NCBI GenBank assembly: GCA_018806915.1
Contig: JAGKQI010000031.1
Location: 682,001-746,000, forward strand
Reading direction: 5' to 3'
From: Phytophthora colocasiae
Taxonomy: Eukaryota; Oomycota; Peronosporomycetes; Peronosporales; Peronosporaceae
Length of the DNA: 64,000 nucleotides
Part shown: piece by piece, positions 10,456-19,812 of the stretch
Layout: each line of letters begins with the position of its first letter
How positions within the stretch are numbered: position 1 is the stretch's first letter
Notes under the pieces: model-generated
Seen by the model: only the letters and a program-made list of their open reading frames with translations
Told to the model about the DNA's origin: nothing
Database searches by the model: none
Position numbers and translations under genes: made by a program

Positions 10456-11365
10456 CTAGCCGAGTGCCGCCCGCTTTTGCGGGCGGTTTGTATGTGTTTG
10501 GTTGAAACCCGTAGGGCTCACTGTTCCAGTTCGCCCCACTACTCACCATCGGCGCCACACCTTCGGCGCGCGCCAGTTGACCGAGGTGCTACCTTCGCTT
10601 CGCTCGGTAGGATGTATTTTAGCCGAGTGCCGCCCGCTTTTGCGGGCGGTTTATATGTGTTTGGTTAAAACCCGTGGTGCTCACTGTTCCAGTTCGCCCC
10701 ACTACTCACCATCGGCGCCACACCTTCGGCGCGCGCCAGTTGGCCGAGGTGCTACCTTCGCTTCGCTAGGTAGGATGTATTTTAGCCAATCACCAGTGGG
10801 GGCTGCGAGCTCGCGAGCTCGCAGCTACTATTTCGTACTTATCGAAGCAATTTTAGCCGAGTGGCGCCCGCTTTTGCGGGCGGTTTGTATGTGTTTGGTT
10901 GAAACCCGTGGGGCTCACTGTTCCAGTTCGCCCCACTACTCACCATCGGCGCCACACCTTCGGCGCGCGCCAGTTGGCCGAGGTGCTACCTTCGCTTCGC
11001 TCGGTAGGATGTATTTTAGCCAATCACCGGTCTGTAAAGCGGGGCAGCTCAGCATTTTTATCGTACTTAGCTTCATTTTGTCCAATCAATTATTTTGTGG
11101 CCGGGTGTGCGGACCAATCAGAGGCCATTGAGAGGGTTATCATTAGTGGGCTATATTTGTAATTTTGGCATTCCTAAGAGCAGTCTGGAACATAGGGATA
11201 GGCTACACCATGGGAAAATACAGTATAGAATACGTACATGTACAAAATGGAGAGACAGGTAGCTACGCAGGTTTATGCGCTAAGACGTTGAACACACACA
11301 CAACGGACACACAGACACACAGACACACAGACACACAGACACGGCACTAGCCTAGAGGGTAGAGA
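10456..11365 (-). repeat. Helitron unit 3, 910 bp composite
   Basis: The unit contains a full Helitron (about 10853-11365) preceded on its 3' side by two extra 3'-terminal fragments (about 10456-10618 and 10619-10852). Each begins with the terminal hairpin but ends in CTAA rather than CTAG on the minus strand. The second fragment also holds a 24-bp palindrome. The whole 910-bp composite is repeated as unit 4. Confidence 0.85.
10802..10825. repeat. 24-bp perfect palindrome
   Basis: The half-site GCTGCGAGCTCG is followed by its exact reverse complement; an identical copy lies at 11712-11735. On the minus strand it is followed by CCCCCA and CTGG before T, which also fits a Helitron hairpin plus CTRR end of another family. 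Confidence 0.7.
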
Positions 11366-12275
11366 CTAGCCGAGTGCCGCCCGCTTTTGCGGGCGGTTTG
11401 TATGTGTTTGGTTGAAGCCCGTGGTGCTCACTGTTCCAGTTCGCCCCACTACTCACCATCGGCGCCACACCTTCGGCGCGCGCCAGTTGGCCGAGGTGCT
11501 ACCTTCGCTTCGCTCGGTAGGATGTATTTTAGCCGAGTGCCGCCCGCTTTTGCGGGCGGTTTATATGTGTTTGGTTAAAACCCGTGGTGCTCACTGTTCC
11601 AGTTCGCCCCACTACTCACCATCGGCGCCACACCTTCGGCGCGCGCCAGTTGGCCGAGGTGCTACCTTCGCTTCGCTAGGTAGGATGTATTTTAGCCAAT
11701 CACCAGTGGGGGCTGCGAGCTCGCGAGCTCGCAGCTACTATTTCGTACTTATCGAAGCAATTTTAGCCGAGTGGCGCCCGCTTTTGCGGGCGGTTTGTAT
11801 GTGTTTGGTTGAAACCCGTGGGGCTCACTGTTCCAGTTCGCCCCACTACTCACCATCGGCGCCACACCTTCGGCGCGCGCCAGTTGGCCGAGGTGCTACC
11901 TTCGCTTCGCTCGGTAGGATGTATTTTAGCCAATCACCGGTCTGTAAAGCGGGGCAGCTCAGCATTTTAATCGTACTTTGCTTCATTTTGTCCAATCAAT
12001 TATTTTGTGGCCGGGTGTGCGGACCAATCAGAGGCCATTGAGAGGGTTATCATTAGTGGGCTATATTTGTAATTTTGGCATTCCTAAGAGCAGTCTGGAA
12101 CATAGGGATAGGCTACACCATGGGAAAATACAGTATAGAATACGTACATGTACAAAATGGAGAGACAGGTAGCTACGCAGGTTTATGCGCTAAGACGTTG
12201 AACACACACACAACGGACACACAGACACACAGACACACAGACACACAGACACGGCACTAGCCTAGAGGGTAGAGA
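11366..12275 (-). repeat. Helitron unit 4, 910 bp composite
   Basis: Same length and internal arrangement as unit 3, with only a few substitutions. Its outer 5' end (TCTCTACCC on the minus strand) is preceded by A, completing the AT target with position 9454. Confidence 0.85.
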
Positions 12276-12895
12276 TTGAAATTGGACTAGTACGAAATAT
12301 GAAACTTGATGCTTGCGAACTCAATTAGCAAATTAACAGAAATAACTCTACTTTCAACTCATCCCTGAAGGTACAATAAACAGTGTATGCCATGTTCGGA
12401 AATTTGGAGTCGGCACCTTAGCGAGTACATGTAGTAATCACAGAACAATCAAGGACGTTAAGCTGTGACTAGCCTCGGCGAAAACAGTCCATGTTTTGTC
12501 CAAGACATGTAGAATGTACCAGTCCAATTTCACTTCATCATATGAACGTACCGTAATCCCATATCGTCGTCGGATCAACCGACCACTGAGTATTTTCTGG
12601 GCTTCAAGCCCCAGTCATTTCAGTGTACATAGTTAGGAATTCTAACACAACCTCTTCCCCACCGCACCGTACCGTAATCCCATGTGGAACAGTCAATCAT
12701 CGTGGCTCTATTCAAGGACCCTATCTATCTTACGCTTTGCTTTTCAAGTTGTGACTAGCCTTCGATATCTTGTGTAGAATGTACGTTTACAGTATGTAAT
12801 AGCAAACAACTATGCGTAGTACACACACACTGAAAGTACTGCAGTCCACGACACAACTATTTCATAGCAAGTATTTCACTTGCAACTTTACCAAC
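12276..12895. repeat. Mosaic of dispersed repeat R2, no gene
   Basis: Blocks shared in reverse complement with 2755-3161 include the site GCCGAGGC in uninterrupted form (about 12466-12481) and the AAGCAAAGCGTAAGATAGA block (about 12725-12745). No coding region was supported. It forms the upstream region of the effector gene. Confidence 0.55.
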
Positions 12896-12915
12896 TCACT
12901 TCGCATTTTTCGACG
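12896..12915 (+). promoter_or_regulatory. Oomycete initiator plus flanking element
   Basis: TCACTTCGCATTTTTCGACG matches the oomycete Inr (TCAYTTYY) with the adjacent pyrimidine-rich FPR. It lies about 70 bp upstream of the effector ATG, a usual distance. Confidence 0.65.
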
Positions 12916-12968
12916 CAGCACTCAAGTCACCAACACTCAAGCAGCTTCGCAATTTCCCGACACTAACA

Positions 12969-13409
12969 ATGCGTCTCACCTCCTTCCTGCTCGTCGCTAC
13001 GGCCGTCCTTCTCTCGAGCTGCAACGCTACCGCCGCCATCTCAGGTGAAGATCAGGTGGTGACTTCGGCCAACGTTGCGGTTCCAGTTCGCGCTCTCGAA
13101 GCCACCAACGTCAAGAGGTCTCTCCGCTACTACGACGAGGATGATGAGGACGACAAATATGACCAAAAGAAGAACAAATACGACGATGAGGAGGAGGAGG
13201 AGGAGGAGGAAGAGAGGAGCGTCATGACAGCGGAACAACTCGCCAAGTGGACCGCCAAGGCAGGCAGGTGGGTCGAGGAGAAAAGGACGCCGGTCCAAAT
13301 AAAGGACAAGCTGACAGATTTAGACGGCGTCATGTCTGCCAAGAATCGCGAGAAGTACAGGTTGTTCTTAGCTGCCTGGGGCCGGGCGAACCGGCACGCG
13401 TTAGACTAG
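12969..13409 (+). CDS. RxLR-type secreted effector candidate
   Basis: A 146-residue protein with an N-terminal hydrophobic signal peptide (about residues 1-23, likely cut after NATAA), then RSLR at 50-53, a strongly acidic and lysine-containing stretch, and EER at 81-83. This is the RxLR-dEER arrangement used by Phytophthora proteins that act inside plant cells. The C-terminal part (about 86-146) has W94, W101 and a W near 137 in helical context (AEQLAKWTAKAGRWV, then KYRLFLAAWGRA), compatible with a small WY-like or related fold, but a complete W-motif/Y-motif pair is not certain. The single exon has a good initiator 70 bp upstream. A run of nine glutamates is unusual. Host target and activity cannot be read from sequence. 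Confidence 0.85.
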   Translation: MRLTSFLLVATAVLLSSCNATAAISGEDQVVTSANVAVPVRALEATNVKRSLRYYDEDDEDDKYDQKKNKYDDEEEEEEEEERSVMTAEQLAKWTAKAGRWVEEKRTPVQIKDKLTDLDGVMSAKNREKYRLFLAAWGRANRHALD

Positions 13410-13918
13410 ACCTGGCAGAGGATCTTCAAGTCACAGCTCCCGTAAACTCAACCTTGTTACCTCCCGCATTGTTTGTCACTCATTTTTTTTCTGTTTCTCA
13501 ACGAGAAAACTGCACAACGACTTTAGGTATGACATTTATGAAGAAGGCCTGTTAAACATACCAAAGATGCCGGTGAGTACTGAATTGATTACATTCCAGG
13601 AGAATATAGCTACCAGGCTTCACGTTTTCCCTGTGGCTGCAGTGGATCGTTTCCAACACGCGCAGTATCAAGTCATACTAGTAGTATTTTCCCTGGTAGA
13701 ATTTTGGTATATACCTTTGTATTTTATACTGAACCCAATAACAATATCGAGTATCGAGGAGCCCTGACGTTGAGTCCTAGCATTTTAGCACTGCCAAATG
13801 AACGTGTTGGTGCGCAAAATACAAATGGTAATAACCGCGACTACAATTTGTGACTACTAGTCACCACCAGCACAAGTAGCGCGCTAAAGAAAGCCATCAC
13901 ACCTCAACTACCTGACAC
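13410..13918. other. Effector 3' flank, no gene recognised
   Basis: Contains short frames only. The last 50 bases before the MITE copy show no features. Confidence 0.4.
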
Positions 13919-14460
13919 CAGGGTTTGGTAGTTTTCCGTAACTATTGCCGATATTGGCAATATCATATTGCCATAATTTATTGCTCCTCAACCCCAATAA
14001 CATGCAATTTTTTACACAGGTCAATCTTGGCTATAGCCAAATGTCGTTGACATGTGTGGTTGTTTTGGCAATGGATGGTAGCGAGAACTATCGCCAAACG
14101 GGTGGTGTGGCCACGTTTGCACACAGGGCACACGGGTTATTACAGTTGCTTGTCATTTCCTAACTGAAATACTACTGTAGTATATTATATCAGTTGATTT
14201 GTGTGTTGTATGTATGATGTCGAGGAAATCGGACTATGACTTGTGTGTGTTGGTCGGAGAGGTTGGACGCGGTGGGAGGGCTCTCGAGGTAAACCCCCCC
14301 CCCCTCCAAAAGTACTCATGAGAAAAGACGACATAGTGTCACAATTCATGTGACCTACTGACTTGGTTGACATTGTCGAAAAATGTGGCAATAACTCAAT
14401 TATTTATTGGCTTGGATGAAGGCCTCCAATCCGTATGATATTGTATTTTTCCTTATCGGC
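13919..14460 (+). mobile_element. hAT MITE M1, decayed copy
   Basis: It is the reverse-orientation relative of the MITE at 17968-18520. The left end starts CAGGGTTTGGTA as there, and internal sequence matches throughout, but the right end loses the terminal CCCTG and no 8-bp duplication is present. It has no coding capacity of its own. Confidence 0.75.
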
Positions 14461-14900
14461 GAACGCACCGGAAAAAAAAAGCTTATGAATCCTGGAATTA
14501 GCGTTTCGTATCGGTTTATCTTCGCTAAAAACCTCAATTATAGTCGCTCTCATCAACCACGTTCTCTCTGAGGGAATCGATGTTAGCAAAAATTTCAGTA
14601 CCGGCACACAGTGATCAAAATTGCTACTTTGATTGGCCAAAGTTAAGATGGAACAAACGACCAAGCTATTCTCGAAAGCGAAAACGACTTACTATTGCTC
14701 AGTCGTTCGAGACTCAAACTTTGAGTCGTGTCTGGGGGAGGAAGCAACATGAGGATCAAAGGAAAGAAATTAGTTGATTAACAGTAATCGGACTTCTTGT
14801 TTTGCTTTCCAAATTTAAGATATCAAAACTGGAAATCACTTGATCAAGTCGCCATTACGCAAATTTGATGTTCAGGAGAAATAAATTTCAGCAGTCTGGG
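14461..14900. other. No gene recognised
   Basis: Short frames without recognisable similarity; nothing supported. Confidence 0.35.
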
Positions 14901-15241
14901 TCAAAACCGAGTTGTCGAACAGCAATTGTTTTTCATGCGGTCTGGAGACTTCGGAACAACTCTTTCTTCCGCCAAACATTAGTCCAAACGCCAAATATCA
15001 GTAACCTGCAAAATTCCTTGAAGAAGTACTGCCAATTTATCTACCGTCACGCGGTTGAACTTGATTGTAAAAGGTCTACTTTGGAGAAGCTAACCCGAGA
15101 ACTGGGTTTTGAATCAACGACGCTGAGAGAGCAAAACAACATCTGGATTCCGCTGGTTTAGTGTAGTTTCAGAATCTTGAGATAGAACCACGCAGACGAG
15201 AAATCCGCTATAGTTAATCAACTCATTCCTTCCTTGTAGTA
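14901..15241 (+). repeat. Dispersed repeat R1, copy 2
   Basis: Closely matches copy 1 at 397-735, including the frame around GAATCAACGACGCTGAGAGA and the terminal GTTAATCAACTCATT. It abuts the W-family fragment at 15245, as copy 1 lies near another W fragment. Confidence 0.65.
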
Positions 15242-15244
15242 TTA

Positions 15245-15960
15245 TAAGGCACCAGAATCAAATAGTCCCGTCCAAAGCCGCCCCACTGACCCCTTCGTGC
15301 CTTTATCTCCCTCAAAGCGCTGCCGCAATGATACGTGTGAAAACAAAACATTTTTGAGAAACATGGCTTGAATTTCCTTCGCCATATCCATGCCCAACCG
15401 ATCACCATGATCCCACAACTGGGCTTCCTTAGCGGCCAACAGAATTGAACAACTTAAGTCCCCAGTTTCCAGAGATGGCGACACTTTTTCCTTCAACTCC
15501 TGGCGAATTATCTCTTCAGCCTTTCTGATCTTCAAATCTGCATCCAAGCATTCTGCTATGTCCCCTCGAAGGGCACCTCAATTGGAACTGAAATCTCCTC
15601 ACAACGAAGCTTTTTATCGCGTTTGGCGACCATTGTTACAATTCTTGCTAAGGCGTCCGAATATTCTTCAGTGATATGGCCATGCTGTCGTACTCCACAC
15701 ATATGTACGAGATCTCGTACAGTTCGTTCGTTGTTCCAAAGTATGAGCTTAAATCGGACAATAATCTCACTTCCTGCCTGTTCTTCCCGGGGTTTGCTTA
15801 ACCCCATCCCACAATGTTGTGATAGTAGGTATTTCCACGCATCGTAGTTGACGTGAGGTACTGCTGCCGGTAGCTTTATGTCTTCTAGTAGCCTTTGGCC
15901 TTTATCTTGGATATTAAAGGCACGGAGATAAAGGGAAGGGTAGATCTTAATTGGACCGAA
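15245..15960 (-). pseudogene. Family W, N-terminal fragment
   Basis: The minus strand matches the first third of the intact W proteins: the VPHVNYDAWKYLLSQHCG helix, an EIIVRF strand, VHMCGVRQHGH, SDALARIVTM, EISVPIEV, a KAEEIIRQE helix and the NVLFSHVSL strand. It begins without the family start motif and stops after LWTGLFDS, and the pieces lie in two frames. The remaining two thirds are missing; repeat R1 begins directly beyond the break. Confidence 0.75.
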
Positions 15961-16369
15961 TGGATTGGGTTACGATTCAATGTTGCATTTGGTAATTATA
16001 TATACTAATGTTGCATTTGGTAATTATATATACGAAGTGCAAAAGGCGATTAGTGAAAGAATGATGCTATCAAACTACTGGAATAACAGATAGATACAAA
16101 CAATCTTTGTCGTTCCATCATTTGTCATTCCATTATAGGAATTGATGGACTTTTCTGGATCGATATTGTCGACTTTAGGCACAGAAGACAAAGATTGTGA
16201 CTGAGCGCAGTCTCTAGGCTACAGTATGCAATACTAAAGGTAAATATACTCTGCGACGAGACTCGGCATTACCAAGCCAGAATTCACCACTTCAACTACT
16301 TGGAACACGACAGACGCCAACTGCCGTAGTTCACAGATATTCTGCATTACTCAATTTTCTCCACCAGTC
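15961..16369 (+). promoter_or_regulatory. Upstream region of W gene with short direct repeat
   Basis: A 25-base sequence starting TGTTGCATTTGGTAATTATA occurs twice, at 15981-16005 and 16009-16033. CTCAATTTTCTCC near 16350 is a weak Inr-like site 20 bp before the W gene ATG. Otherwise nothing was seen. Confidence 0.4.
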
Positions 16370-19099
16370 ATGGTCACTTCGGTCGACATCGAACGCCGGT
16401 GGGGATTTCTGCTCCCTTGGACCCGCATACTAAATGATCGGTTCTCCGACAAGTATTGCTGCAATGAATTCAATCAAGCCTACTTGTCTGTTCTCCCAAC
16501 GTCCGGAGCCAAAGCGAAAAAGACTCATGAAGGATTAAAACTACTTGCAGCAGTGGCTTACGTGGACTCTAATGCGTGGCGATATTTACTAGAAAATCAC
16601 TGCGGATTCTTATCAAATCCCTGGGAGGAACTCGCGGACATGGAAATTATTGTCCATTTCGAGCTAAATCTTCGAAGTAAGAAGATAACTGTGCAGAATC
16701 TTGTCGAGATGTTTGGGAGTCATCAGCATGAGCGTCCTAGCCGGGAGTACTTGGCAGCTTTAGCTCGAATCACAGCTATGGACAACAATGCTCACATCAA
16801 GGGACTTGGTGTGGATATTCCCGTTCCAATTAAGGTAGTTTTACGTGATGAACATAGTCAAACGAATGAGCTACACGAACTGTTGATGCTCCAAAAAGCT
16901 AAGGAAATGATACGCCGGGAGTGGGAAGAGACACCTTCGCCACCTGTGGAGGCAGGAGCTTTAAGATGCACTTTTGAGTTGGAAACCGTGGTAAATGGCC
17001 AGTTAAGAGCTTCTCAGATTGACTTGGAGATGGCGAAGAAGGTGGAACAGTTGGTTAACGACAACGTGTGGTTTTTAAGTCTTTCTCTGTATTTGGACTT
17101 TGATGATCGTCTGAAGGGAAATACTCCACAGAGGAGAAAAGTACTGGGAATACTTTACCGAACGCTTTTTGATACGACACGTCGCTCGTATGTTGATTCG
17201 CCAACGAAATACTTGGAACCCGACAGCCACGTACTGGTAAAACGCCAGCAAATTGATCAGTTTGGCATGATAATGAACAACCAGCCACTGAACGAGTGGG
17301 GGGCACTTTGCTCGGCTGCGATATTAAGTCAAACCACACGGAAGTGCTACGTCGGAGATCTGTGGAATTCAAAGCGCTGGGAATGGCTAGCTTATGCGTT
17401 TTTTTCGAAGCGAGCGCGAGCGTACTCCTCTCTTGAAGTACTCAGTTTAAGGCACATTGCACGTATGTCTACCGCGGATATTGAAGCTTTTTGCGCTATT
17501 TTTTCGTCTGAGCACCCCGAAAAAAAGCTTCTAGGATCCCCTGATGGCTCCGCCGGTGTCCAGGATGCGACATTAGCAACGGGTTCTCCGGTTCGATGGC
17601 AATTCGATGAGCATAACGAACCTGTTCTTGATTCTGAAGTTTTAACGATTGATTCGACAATTTCTTTCGTGCGGGTTATACCTAACAGTGAGGAAAGTGA
17701 GTGGGTCGATGCTATCGTTCCCGGATACGGTCGGTGTCAAGTCCGGCGTGAAAACCTGGTGATTAATGAACCAGTCGATGTGATTCCTGGCGATAACTTG
17801 AAGGCTCTCGAGATGCATTTCTTTAGAAGTGGTTTGATTTGGCCTTGCCGCAACCAAGTTGATATTAGTGGTCTACCACTATTCTTTGCTACAATTGGCG
17901 CTTCGTTGGAAACTTTAACCATTGACACTGAGAAAGTGGATGTAGACTGGAATATTGTCCTCGAAAGCAGGGATAGGAAAAATACAATATCATACGGATT
18001 GGAGGCCTTCATCCAAGCCAATAAATAATTGAGTTATTGCCACATTTTTCGACAATGTCAACCAGGTCAGTAGGTCACATGAATATGTGACACTATGTCG
18101 TCTTTTCTCATGAGTTTTTGAACGAGTTGGTAGCTGTCGATGCGTCTGGATTCAGGAGGGGGGGGGGGTTACCTCGAGAACCCTCCCACCGCGTCCAACC
18201 TCTCCAACCAACACAGTCCGAATTCCTCGACATCATACATACAACACACAAATCAACTGATATAATATAATTCAGTTAGGAAATGACAAGCAACTGTAAT
18301 AACCCGTGTGCCCTGTGTGCAAACGTGGCCACACCACCCGTTTGGCGATAGTTCTCGCTACCATCCATTGCCAAAACAACCACACATGTCAACGACATTT
18401 GGCTATGGCCAAGATTGACCTGTATAAAAAATTGCATGTTATTGGGGTTGAGGAGCAATAAATTATGGCAATATGACATTGCCAATATCGGCAATAGTTA
18501 CGGAAAATTACCAAACCCTGCTCGAAAGGTGCCCGAATTTGATGAAGCTTCGTGTCACCCGGAAAGACGACGCTGCCATTTTGAATTTTTCAGAATTTCA
18601 CGCTGCTCGACAACCACTACCAGCAATTACGTTCAGTTTGAACGATGTTCCAGCATTTTGCAATGAGCTCATGAATCCAAACAGTGGTCTTACCAAATGC
18701 TTGCGAAGTCTCACTATTTGCCAGTGGGAGCGGTTCAGTGTCCTAAACGTCAAGCCGACGCTAAAGGTGCTCTTGAAGATGCTTAAGAAGAATGATTACC
18801 TGGAATACTTTCATATTACAATGGACTTGGAATTCAAGAAGTATGTGAAGCAGTTTAGGAAGTTTCATCTGCAACCCCTGAATCGCAGTGACAAGGTGAA
18901 TGTGCAGGTGAAGACTGCGTTGCTAACTGTGCTCTTTCCAACCAGACCGTTGGAATTGGGAGGCAACCATACAACTGTGGGTTATTTCGATGAAAACATA
19001 GTGAAAAACATTTTCGAGTTCATCGCACCACCGGCTTTGAGAAAAGTTTATGTGGATTTGAGGCAGACTGAGGCTGGCGGCGTTCTAAAACCACATTGA
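16370..19099 (+). pseudogene. Family W gene split by a MITE
   Basis: The first segment (16370-17967) codes from the family start (RRWGFLLPW) through VAYVDSNAWRYLL, the paired FVLxxEPV-like strands, WLAYAFFSKRARAYSSLEVL, MSTADIEAFCAIFSSEHPEK and GYGRCQVRRENLV to DVDWNIVLES. The second (18529-19099) continues LERCPNLMKLRV, LPAITFSLND, LEYFHITM, FRKFHLQPLNR and FEFIAPPALRKVYV to a stop. Removing the MITE and one target duplication joins the two in frame at about 725 codons, matching the 739 and 753 residues of the intact relatives. As it stands the protein is cut short after about 535 residues with a short MITE-coded tail. The family is leucine-rich and RNI-like; its role is unknown. Confidence 0.85.
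17968..18520. mobile_element. hAT MITE M1, 553 bp, complete
   Basis: Imperfect inverted ends begin CAGGGATAGGA on the left and CAGGGTTTGGT on the right (reverse complement). The exact 8-bp duplication CTCGAAAG lies at 17960-17967 and 18521-18528. It has no transposase. The duplicated site is coding sequence of the W gene. Confidence 0.9.
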
Positions 19100-19755
19100 T
19101 CTGAAGCCGACATTCCAACTTTTGAACAGCCAACTGATGGCCAAAAGATCTTACTTGATGGCCATTACAGTTGGCTTAGTCTAACATGTTCCGAATGAAT
19201 CGTTTTCACTACATAATCTGACGAATTAGTTTCTGTAGATGATAAAAGCCTAGTGGCGTGTTCAAATTTTCGGATTATCACACTACTTGTTCACCGTTAC
19301 CATCAATCTCGTTCACTTGACGCCATCTCTGACAGTACACTCGTTGAGTTTGACACATCCGCCTCCACTAATGGTACCTATCGCGCCTCGAAGTCCAAGG
19401 GGTCCTTACAGATGAGACTTATGAATGGTATGGGCAATCACTGACGCACGACTTCTCTTGGCTAATACTGCCGGTAGTGAAAGGGTTAAATGATTTCCGC
19501 TTATTGAGTAAGGCTCACTACTTTTTTTGTTTTTTACTTCAGCGTTATATCGTGTCTCGCAATCACAAATTTCGTGCGAGTTAGCGTATCTTGGGCTGTG
19601 GAAACTATTTCTTGCCAAGCGGATGGTATGCGCGAGATTCATATTGTTTATCGTAGTAATTGGTGTTGCATTGCCGGCTGAAAAAAAAGGATGGGACCAA
19701 CAGGATCTTCACCAGGCTGGTGCTGGTGACTAGCAGCCAATGACACCGCTTTTAA
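19100..19755. other. Intergenic, no gene recognised
   Basis: Short frames only, between the W gene stop and the ceramidase promoter. Nothing supported. Confidence 0.4.
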
Positions 19756-19759
19756 GTGT

Positions 19760-19778
19760 TCATTCTCGATTTTTCCTT
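19760..19778 (+). promoter_or_regulatory. Oomycete initiator of ceramidase 1
   Basis: TTCATTCTCGATTTTTCC fits Inr plus a pyrimidine tract, 45-50 bp upstream of the preferred ATG at 19813. It argues against the in-frame ATG at 19756, which lies before it. Confidence 0.5.
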
Positions 19779-19812
19779 CTCATCTACACCTGGACCACAA
19801 GAATATCAAAAA

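Larger units (their letters stand above)
9455..12275 (-). mobile_element. Head-to-tail array of four non-autonomous Helitrons
   Basis: Four units read on the minus strand each begin TCTCTAC and end with a GC-rich hairpin and CTAG. At each of the three internal junctions (9942/9943, 10455/10456, 11365/11366) CTAG is joined directly to TCTCTAC with no host base between. The array is bounded by a single A (plus 9454) and a single T (plus 12276), the normal Helitron AT target. Units share CCAAT-containing and TTCGGCGCG-type segments and a CACACAGA microsatellite. The arginine-rich open frames in them are not conserved as proteins. Confidence 0.9.

Noticed and set aside
9476..12260. Repeated arginine-rich open frames in the Helitron units
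   Set aside because: They exist in every frame of a GC-rich repeat, differ by frame changes between units and resemble no protein. The repeat, not the peptide, is conserved.
9455..12275. CRISPR array or satellite as explanation for the repeats
   Set aside because: Units are 488-910 bp with transposon ends and an AT target; there are no short repeats with unique spacers.
13041..13342. Antisense frames with Ser- or Leu-rich runs under the RxLR gene
   Set aside because: They are the complement of the GAG/GAC-rich acidic linker and lack any independent signal.
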